From NCBI GenBank assembly GCA_012934845.2, contig WNNJ02000063.1, forward strand, positions 62,001-126,000: 64,000 nt of DNA, in the 5' to 3' direction. The stretch's first letter is position 1, and the number at the start of each line of letters is the position of its first letter. Below the pieces are notes generated by a model that did not search any database, was not told where the DNA came from, and saw nothing but the letters and a program-made list of their open reading frames with translations. This document shows, one piece after another, positions 58,901-64,000 of the stretch. Source of the DNA: Pomphorhynchus laevis (taxonomy: Eukaryota > Acanthocephala > Palaeacanthocephala > Echinorhynchida > Pomphorhynchidae). A program made the translations under genes and the position numbers.

Positions 58901-61049
58901 CGATAAACAACCCGAGGAAGAGAAGGCACGTATATTCGCTTTGCCTGATTTCGTAGGAGACGTATGCTAAGTTGTTGCTTCGCGTATCAGAGGAGCAGTT
59001 TCATCAGTACCATTCGACCATTTCCATAAAGTAAGTTCTTCAATTAATATTAAAAGTTACTTTAATTAATATTAAAAGTTACTTAAAATATTAATATTGT
59101 TTCAATTGTTTAGCATTCAGCTGATATAATTCACCTGGCCGTTTTTGGTAAAAATGAGAATGGTGTTGTTAACAACAGCTTCACATTTCCGCAGAACTTC
59201 TTAACAATCACGTCACTGGACATAATTTCTTTGGAACCAGTTGATCAAAAAACTCGAGATGCTTTGCAGCGAACGGTCCAGCTGGCAATTGAGATTACGA
59301 CCAATGCTCAAGAAGCTTCAGCAAAGTAAGTTTATTTTGTATTTTGCTGTTCCATGAAGTTATATTTATGTCCATCACGTAATTAGGCATAATGATTTAT
59401 ACTAAAAATAATTCAAAGATAATGATTCATTTTATTTATATACTATACATTAAATTCTAAATTTTATCGATATAATTTTATTTATTTGTAAAAATAAATA
59501 CAAACGCTGAACTACTTCAAGTAATGTTTATGGCCACTGCCACATTTAGGTAGTGGCTGTGACCTAATAATTTAAAGATAATGTAAACAAGGAACAACGA
59601 TGGAAACAATGGACAGCTCTGACGGAGCCCAACCCCTAAACAAAACGACTGAGACCTCCTGCCTCCGTATAAAAAGAGGCCTTACTTCCTGCCTAAGGCA
59701 CGAACACAACTTTCACTTAGTTAGTGCATAGAGGCCACAGCTACAGCGAGGTAATGCATAACTATGTACTCCTTAAGTACCTCCCACAACCCATCTCGTT
59801 GATCCCGGTCGAACCATTCTCTAAATCCACAAAGTTGATGTGAATTAGTTGACTTACTCCCAGATGCGTTCAATAATAGTTGAAAAAAGTGAAGAGCTGA
59901 TCCGTAGTTCCTCGACCAGAACGAAAGTCACATTATGCCTCCTGCAACTGTCCGTCGACTAACGGTCGTATGTAATCTTAATGATTTTTTTTATTTTTCA
60001 TTAATTGCTAATGGTGAAATTCATTAAAAGAAATTATTAAAGATTACATATGACCGTTACTCGAGGGACCAACTTAATTAATTACTTAATTAAGTAATTA
60101 ATTAAGAAAATATAATCTGTTTATATTAGTAACATATTAATATCCCTTTGGCGGCTTACCACGAGGATGGCCAAATATGTGATTTGTCGGAAGTATAAAT
60201 ACATACAAAGAGTCTGTCGCTAAATCAAAAAAAAAGCAATCTAGATTGAGCTAGACGGAGAATACTGAGCAAACTTGGAACTGTTATTGCTTGTGACTGG
60301 GCACTATAAAGAAAAGTATTGCAGCATGCGAATGCTCTTGTGATGTTCAATTAACGTCGAAATTAACATTGTTCAATTAATGTCGAAATTAACTTATTAT
60401 GACTCATTAACTTATTAAAATTAACTTATTAGGAAATATTACATAAAATTATGTCATTATTTACTTCACTTTTAGACATGAAGCAATTCGACTACAACAG
60501 GAAGCTGAAGCAAGACAACTTAGACAAAGGCTTATTGATTCACTTGCTGCAGGAAAAGAAAAGAAATTACTTATTTCACAAGAAGCTGAAAATGCTGAAC
60601 TGGAAACATGCTGTCAATCAGTTGCTGAAGCTAAGAGTCAGGCACTTGCCGGAAAAATTGAAAAGGAATCTGCACTTGAGCAGGTTAAATTGGAAATAGA
60701 GGCATTAAAAGTTCAAGCTTTAAATGAAATAGAGCAAATGAGAACTATTAAACAGTTGGAGGCTGAACACGTTAAACGAATGAACGACTTAGAGATAGAA
60801 AAGAATCAGAAACAATCTGAGATTGAAATCAACAAGTTCAAAGAACAGGTATTAGCTATCGGTAAGGAAACTCTTGTAGCAGTCGCAAATGCCGGACCTG
60901 AATTGAAGGTGAAACTACTTCAAGCTCTAGGACTACAATCTGCTCTAATTACAGATGGGACGAACCCTATAAATTTATTTAATACAGCCTCTGGATTAAT
61001 TGACGTAATCGAGAAAGATACTAAGTTAACAAAAATTAAACAAATTTAA
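49675..61049 (+). CDS. MVP: Major vault protein gene, eight exons, two in-frame TAA codons
   Basis: MVP is the shell protein of the cytoplasmic vault ribonucleoprotein; 78 copies form the barrel. Eight exons are recognisable: 49,675-49,998; 50,042-50,165; 53,360-53,553; 55,373-55,816; 57,576-57,730; 58,691-59,030; 59,114-59,325; 60,476-61,049. All introns are GT-AG and all phases join in frame, giving 788 residues against about 893 in human. Order: N-terminal vault repeats (exons 1-5), shoulder domain (6-7), cap helix and cap ring (8). Two codons are TAA: residue 28 (family Glu) and residue 507 (family Lys). One vault repeat of roughly 53 residues is missing between exons 3 and 4. Otherwise conservation is high, so it is either a young pseudogene, a recoded or mis-assembled gene, or an allele. 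The start Met aligns with the N-terminus of other MVPs; an upstream noncoding exon is possible because CAG precedes the ATG. Confidence 0.9.
50042..50165 (+). CDS. MVP: MVP exon 2
   Basis: After a 43-bp intron ending TTAAG. Encodes [18 protein letters not shown] and [16 protein letters not shown], matching the ALHLKALLDF...VAGDEWLFEG repeat of human MVP. Ends in phase 1. Confidence 0.92.
50555..50585 (-). ncRNA. Hammerhead-like motif, left arm
   Basis: CTGACGA, A, GTCC, loop CTATAAA, GGAC, GAAACGTT. Complete CUGANGA and GAAA cores with a four-pair stem II. Confidence 0.5.
50654..50684 (+). ncRNA. Hammerhead-like motif, right arm
   Basis: Same as the left arm with loop CTATGAA. Sense orientation relative to MVP, so it would be present in the MVP pre-mRNA intron if transcribed. 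Confidence 0.5.
51146..51340 (+). mobile_element. Penelope-like mosaic fragment in MVP intron 2
   Basis: Pieces in an order that is not collinear: TIPILYW-like (51,146-51,170), [13 protein letters not shown] (51,230-51,285), then a piece like FIEYEF (51,295-51,320). These are joined segments of the same Penelope-like family as P1-P4. Broken. Confidence 0.65.
51341..52689 (-). other. Unrecognised decayed coding block in MVP intron 2
   Basis: A less AT-rich block of about 1.35 kb bounded by Penelope pieces. Minus-strand open stretches 52,417-52,698 (93 aa), 51,904-52,152 (82 aa) and 51,365-51,613 (82 aa), joined by shorter open segments, have protein-like composition, for example [15 protein letters not shown], then [20 protein letters not shown], then [14 protein letters not shown] do not recognise the family. 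Because all stretches lie on one strand in succession it looks like a decayed gene or element. Confidence 0.45.
52415..52491. repeat. Perfect 35-bp hairpin in the unrecognised block
   Basis: GATCATTTGTTGATGATCTT continuing to CGACCCC pairs perfectly with GGGGTCG...AAATGATC around a seven-base loop. No mismatch in 35 pairs although the surrounding sequence is decayed, so it is likely recent. Confidence 0.92.
52690..52930 (+). mobile_element. Penelope-like fragment
   Basis: Starts with FICKKL-type sequence where the fragment at 51.2 kb stops (KASNNF), then [20 protein letters not shown] (52,825-52,895) and a short continuation. Broken. Confidence 0.7.
53360..53553 (+). CDS. MVP: MVP exon 3
   Basis: Encodes [44 protein letters not shown] and YIPEIGEI, equivalent to the YIPRKEVEVVEIIQA...EEWLVTTVGAYLP repeat of human MVP. 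Acceptor GATAG, phase 1 joins exon 2 as Gly; donor ATC|GTAAGT, phase 0. Confidence 0.92.
53554..55372 (+). other. MVP intron 3
   Basis: 1.8 kb of AT-rich DNA. A hammerhead-like motif lies at 53,911-53,942. I searched it for the missing vault repeat (family ALHLRAR...GEEWLV) in all plus-strand frames and saw none. Confidence 0.75.
53911..53942 (+). ncRNA. Hammerhead-like motif in MVP intron 3
   Basis: CTGATGA (perfect core), TGATAATTGGAGCTATC with GATA/TATC as stem II, GAAA, TTAT. Single copy with no foldback partner. The sequence after GAAA lacks the palindromic ATAT or ACGT seen in the others. Confidence 0.4.
55373..55816 (+). CDS. MVP: MVP exon 4
   Basis: Encodes [64 protein letters not shown] and [20 protein letters not shown], the second half of the vault-repeat region. 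Acceptor TTTAG, donor GAT|GTAAGT, phase 0 on both sides. Confidence 0.95.
55875..56514 (-). mobile_element. hAT transposon deletion derivative
   Basis: Inverted ends CAATGGTTCCCAACCTTTTT and, reversed from the right, CAGTGGTCTCAACCCCCGGG, flanked by the 8-bp duplication ATCTAAAT/ATTTAAAT (one mismatch). Only 640 bp remain. On the minus strand 56,074-56,397 encodes the C-terminal hAT dimerisation region: [48 protein letters not shown] and LRVSLSSI, as in ZBED5-like transposases. The zinc finger and DDE catalytic parts are deleted, so it is non-autonomous. Confidence 0.92.
56074..56397 (-). pseudogene. hAT transposase C-terminal fragment
   Basis: 107 residues, open throughout, covering the hATC dimerisation domain with the hallmark LPF.T.YP.ESG.S and KTKYRNRL. 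The fragment lacks all catalytic residues. The frame runs to a stop shortly after PRWNLL and QAQGSH, the normal end of this transposase type. Confidence 0.88.
57576..57730 (+). CDS. MVP: MVP exon 5
   Basis: Encodes [12 protein letters not shown], then [20 protein letters not shown] and YDYRLNKSR, equivalent to VEELLNKGQDPLADR...[27 protein letters not shown]. Phase 0 at the start, phase 2 at the end (donor CG|GTAATT). Confidence 0.92.
57731..58690 (+). other. MVP intron 5
   Basis: 960 bp of AT-rich DNA without recognised features. Acceptor ATTAAG. Confidence 0.7.
58691..59030 (+). CDS. MVP: MVP exon 6, shoulder domain
   Basis: Encodes [51 protein letters not shown] and, after an in-frame TAA at 58,968-58,970, [20 protein letters not shown]. 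The TAA replaces the Lys of the family string GDACKAIASR. Both flanks of the stop are equally conserved. Donor AAA|GTAAGT, phase 0. Confidence 0.93.
59031..59113 (+). other. MVP intron 6
   Basis: An 83-bp intron, GTAAGT to TTTAG, with the short direct repeat TTAATATTAAAAGTTACTT. Confidence 0.9.
59114..59325 (+). CDS. MVP: MVP exon 7, shoulder domain end
   Basis: Encodes [28 protein letters not shown] and [20 protein letters not shown], then [11 protein letters not shown]. The last block is nearly identical to human MVP. Phase 2 at the end (donor AA|GTAAGT). Confidence 0.95.
59326..60475 (+). other. MVP intron 7 with a LINE fragment
   Basis: 59,735-59,975 holds a minus-strand fragment of the second LINE family. 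59,570-59,735 is less AT-rich and includes TATAAAAAGAGGCC, a promoter-like string of unknown origin. A palindromic AATTAATTACTTAATTAAGT run lies near 60,076-60,105. Confidence 0.8.
59735..59975 (-). mobile_element. Fragment of the second LINE family in MVP intron 7
   Basis: Matches 6,440-6,690 in the same orientation: CTCCCACAACC, CGGTCGAACC, CTCTAAATCCACAAAGT and CCTCGACC.G.ACGAAAG blocks in order, the region between the fingers (GFRPGRGTMDQ) and motif A. Short, 5'- and 3'-truncated. Confidence 0.8.
60476..61049 (+). CDS. MVP: MVP exon 8, cap helix and cap ring
   Basis: Encodes the long charged coiled coil ([20 protein letters not shown] onwards, to about EINKFKEQV) and the cap ring [37 protein letters not shown], then a short tail ending KIKQI. 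TAA at 61,047-61,049. The C-terminal tail is shorter than in human MVP. Confidence 0.95.
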
Positions 61050-61189
61050 TATTTATTTTGATCTAATTTTTCAATATTAATCAGTAAATATTAAAAGCGA
61101 TGTAAAGGTCCATCTGCGCTAATTATGCTTCTTATGTAATGTGGCAATACATTACATCGTAGAATAATGACATTCAAACATCAAAAATC

Positions 61190-61410
61190 GTTAACACAAT
61201 AATCGTTCAATTGCTGTCGATTTTCTCATTATTTCGCTGCAAATAATCAATACATAAAGTCTAAATAAATCAATAATCAATTCATAAAAGTCATTGTAGT
61301 CTAGAAATCAGCAAAGGTGGAAATTGTTAATAGTTTTAGTTAGACGTTAGTTTTGGTTATCCGTGTACCGTATTTAAAAATAAGATGTTTATGTGATAAA
61401 AACAACTTAA
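61190..61410 (+). repeat. 215-bp repeat downstream of MVP, copy 1
   Basis: GTTAACACAATAATCGTTCA begins the unit; AATAATCAATACATAAAGTC, GTAGTCTAGAAATCAG and GTTTTAGTTAGACGTTAG follow, ending in AAGATGTTTATGTGATAAAA. Copies 2 and 3 are at 62,270 and 63,540; a partial copy is at 63,045. Confidence 0.85.
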
Positions 61411-61429
61411 TAACTGAAAATAATACTAA

Positions 61430-61605
61430 CTGAAATATCTACTTGTTAGTTATTTCTAAAACTAATTTTTTTTAAAATTAGGAAGTAACCATGGATGACT
61501 TGTTTGAGAAGAGCAATTAATTGAAAACATACTTAGGTTTTCAAATTGAAGGTTACTGAAAATAATACTAACTGAAATATCTACTTGTTAGTTTATAATT
61601 TTATA
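61430..61605 (+). repeat. Short local duplication
   Basis: CTGAAAATAATACTAACTGA followed by AATATCTACTTGTTAGTT occurs at about 61,415 and again at 61,557. Confidence 0.75.
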
Positions 61606-61929
61606 TATTATAGAACGATAAATATTTTATTTTCTTAAACTAATGTTGTATTAAATTTCACTAATTAAGTCAAGATAAAGTCATTGAGTCCACTATACCA
61701 AAGAGCGAATAAATCTGGTTCGTAATCAGATTAATCTACACAAAGATCAAATGAATTAAAGAATTGAAGATGCGCTTTAGCAAATAAAATCAGAATGGAA
61801 CCAAACTAATGGATAACATTTTTATATAAAGATATAAAAAGCTCATTTTATTGACATTAACAAGTTTAATAAACAATTATTTGAAAATAACTTGCGAATA
61901 AATAAGAACTTACGAATCGAATAATTTAA

Positions 61930-62225
61930 ATAAATCATATCAGATAACTGACTATATGTATTGTTAATTATTTAACTATATTTTTTATAAATAAAGATAA
62001 ATAATAAATAATTGGATAATGATTTTATACAATTTATATTTATATCAAATTAAAATTTAAAATTGAAATTTTAAAAAGGTCAATTATTATGAATTGAATA
62101 ATAAATAATAGACGATGTATAAGAATAAGGAATATGGGTCATCAGGAGAACTGCTATGTTATCAGGTTTCGGTCTCTATTCATAGACCCAACATAGCGGC
62201 GAGGCCAAAAACATTACAATTGTGT
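61930..62225 (-). repeat. Composite repeat: reversed CAGTTAGCTGA unit plus hairpin module copy 3
   Basis: ATCATATCAGATAACTGACT at 61,935-61,954 is the reversed unit of the 25.7-kb family. After about 150 bases of its AT-rich tail the hairpin module follows (62,108-62,216: GATGTATAAGAATAAGG, TGCTATGTTATCAGGTTTC, CAACATAGCGGCG). The same order is seen at 30.06/32.4 kb. Confidence 0.7.
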
Positions 62226-62269
62226 TTTACATTACAACTAATCGCGAAATCGAATTGCTGAAAATAGCA

Positions 62270-62475
62270 CTATCGTTAACACAATAATCGTTCAATTGCT
62301 GTCGATTTTCTCGTTATTTCGCTGCAAATAATCAATACATAAAGTCTAAATAAATCAATAATCAATTCATAAAGTCATTGTAGTCTAGAAATCAGGAAAG
62401 GTGAAAATTGTTAGTAGTTTTAGTTAGACGTTAGTTTTAGTGATCCGTTAAAATCAACTTAATTCATACAATCGC
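62270..62475 (+). repeat. 215-bp repeat downstream of MVP, copy 2
   Basis: Same blocks as copy 1 with few differences; preceded by ATCGCGAAATCGAATTGCTG, which also precedes copy 3 in the form ATCAGGAAATCGAATTGCTG. Confidence 0.85.
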
Positions 62476-62654
62476 CTCATTTATGAATTCTAAAATTTAG
62501 AATTCAAAAATTTTAAAAATTCAAACTTGCTATTGATAAAAATAATGTAAATTACAACTAATAAATATATTAGTATTATAAAATATTTCGATACTAATTT
62601 ATTTATTTTAATATAATAACTATTGTTCAATGATACACTCGATGTGCTTTTATA

Positions 62655-62838
62655 TTGTACAGAACGTTTAAACATTGAGATAAGATAGATTAAAGATTAT
62701 TTCTCACAAATGTTCGAGTATTGCAATAGTCCTTTCCTTTAATACTTGAAAACATACCACTTAAAGCATAACACTTGAAAAGGACTATTGTAATAGTCGA
62801 AAACTTATTTTCTTTCTATGTTTAAACGCCCTGTACAA
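62655..62838. mobile_element. Tc1/mariner-type MITE
   Basis: A 184-bp element with inverted ends TTGTACAGAACGTTTAAACA and TGTTTAAACGCCCTGTACAA (two mismatches) flanked by TA on both sides. The interior holds a second inverted pair (TGCAATAGTCCTTT and AAAGGACTATTGTAATAG, roughly). No coding capacity. The ACAGGGCGTTTAAAC-type end suggests a Tc1/mariner-superfamily parent. Confidence 0.8.
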
Positions 62839-63039
62839 TAAGAAAATTTGATTGTTATGAAATTTTGATATATTTTACTTTCGTAATTTATTGATTTCCA
62901 TAAAAAATATCAACCAAATTAAGTTATGTCCCTGTATTTAATGCCCCATAACTCTAACCATTATAAATTATATATATAAATCGTAGTTTAGATTTCCAAC
63001 ATTGTTAATAATTTAAATAAATGGTAGATGCTATTACGC

Positions 63040-63100
63040 GATTGCTATAATAATCGTTCAATTACTGTCGATTTTTTCGGTATTTCGCTGTAATATTTTC
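63040..63100 (+). repeat. Partial 215-bp repeat
   Basis: ATAATCGTTCAATTACTGTC and TTTCGCTG match the first 60 bases of the unit; the rest is missing. Confidence 0.65.
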
Positions 63101-63534
63101 TTTTGAAATTCAGTTGTCGGCTTTTATAATTCAAATTACAAAAATACAATTTCGTTTCATTGATTTACTGATTATTATGCACATTACTATCTCATTCATC
63201 AAAATTATAATTTGTTCTAATAATTACTTATGAAACTAACATTGTAAACTAACATTTAGCACTGACTATAAAGTCGACAGGGTAGACATATAATTAAAAT
63301 AAAACATCAAATACATAATGTAAATAACGTCTAGTCTAGAAATCGAATTGTTCAACCCAATTGAGCATACATTTGGTCATATCAAATATGAATGAAACTG
63401 ATCACGTAGAAACTAAATGAAAATACAAAATGATCTTTGAGATTATTTAACTTTAAAATTATTCGAAAAGAACTTGAAAAATAGAAATTTCAAATAAATT
63501 TACATTACAATTAATCAGGAAATCGAATTGCTGA

Positions 63535-63765
63535 AAATAACGTTATCGTTAACACAATAATCGTCAATTACTATCGAGTTTCTCGTAATTTCGTTGCAAA
63601 TAATCAATACATAAAGTCATTTTAGTCTAGAACGCAGCATAAGTGGCACTTGCTATAAGTTTTAGTTAGACGTTAGTTATAATGATCCGTTTACCATATT
63701 TGAAAATAAGATGTTTATGTGATAAAAACAACTTAATTTGTGCAATCGCAACATTTATGTTGAAT
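63535..63765 (+). repeat. 215-bp repeat downstream of MVP, copy 3
   Basis: As copies 1 and 2, with a deletion of the TCTAAATAAATCAATAATCA segment. Confidence 0.85.
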
Positions 63766-64000
63766 ATAATGAAGGCATAATCTTAAATTGATATATTTAA
63801 TTTTTATTTTGATTTTGTTTATCATTACGAAAAATTATTTCGTTAAATATAAAAATTTAAATATTAAACATTACTGTTGATATTGACATTATTAGTGTTG
63901 ACATTGGTATTCGTGTAAGAATTCTAACAAATAATCGAGAATTATTTTTATATTTGGACTATTAAAATATCAACACTAGATCTTGACATTTATAAATTAA
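63766..64000. other. AT-rich end of window
   Basis: No gene recognised in the last 235 bases. Confidence 0.4.

Overview
The window is AT-rich nuclear DNA from an invertebrate animal. The evidence is animal-type genes (a multi-exon major vault protein, a SIAH-type RING ubiquitin ligase and an MGAT1-type Golgi glycosyltransferase), GT-AG introns from 43 bp to over 3 kb, and a dense load of animal retroelements: I/Jockey-like and CR1/L2-like LINEs, Penelope-like elements, a hAT and a Tc1/mariner-type MITE. The phylum cannot be fixed from what is visible; a small-bodied or parasitic lineage with a Penelope-rich, AT-rich genome would fit.

Layout. 0.2-3.9 kb: decayed I/Jockey-like LINE (+). 5.5-7.3 kb: decayed LINE of a second family (-). 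7.68-8.93 kb: intact intronless MGAT1-like gene (-). 11.0-14.6 kb: second I/Jockey-like LINE (-). 15.9-17.5 kb: remnant of a CR1/L2-type LINE (-). 17.9-20.7 kb: three head-to-tail broken Penelope-like copies (-). 21-30 kb: very AT-rich repeats, foldback elements, a CR1/L2-like LINE (24.25-25.65 kb, +) and two copies of an unrecognised repeat (27.6-28.35 kb). 30.25-32.3 kb: decayed reverse transcriptase element of an unusual YLDD type (-), lying inside an older repeat. 33.4-41 kb: three I/Jockey-like LINE copies, the last (37.2-40.95 kb, +) the best preserved. 43.9-45.07 kb: intact intronless SIAH-like gene (+). 46.1-47 kb: Penelope fragment (+). 49.67-61.05 kb: major vault protein (MVP) gene (+), eight recognisable exons. 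61-64 kb: an approximately 215-bp repeat in several copies and a small MITE.

The three host genes have no evident shared pathway: N-glycan maturation (MGAT1), ubiquitin ligation (SIAH) and the vault ribonucleoprotein shell (MVP). The MVP locus is the most informative. Its splice phases all join correctly, but two coding positions hold in-frame TAA codons and exactly one vault repeat seen in other animals is absent at a phase-0 junction. Its introns contain Penelope pieces, a hAT deletion derivative, a LINE fragment and a 1.35-kb unrecognised block.

The most interesting non-coding signal is a set of dispersed short motifs of the form CTGANGA - variable stem - GAAA - short palindrome, several in inverted pairs. 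They look like the minimal hammerhead ribozymes known from Penelope-like elements, and stem II varies between copies while still pairing. All positions were read by eye; element ends are approximate unless a target duplication is quoted.
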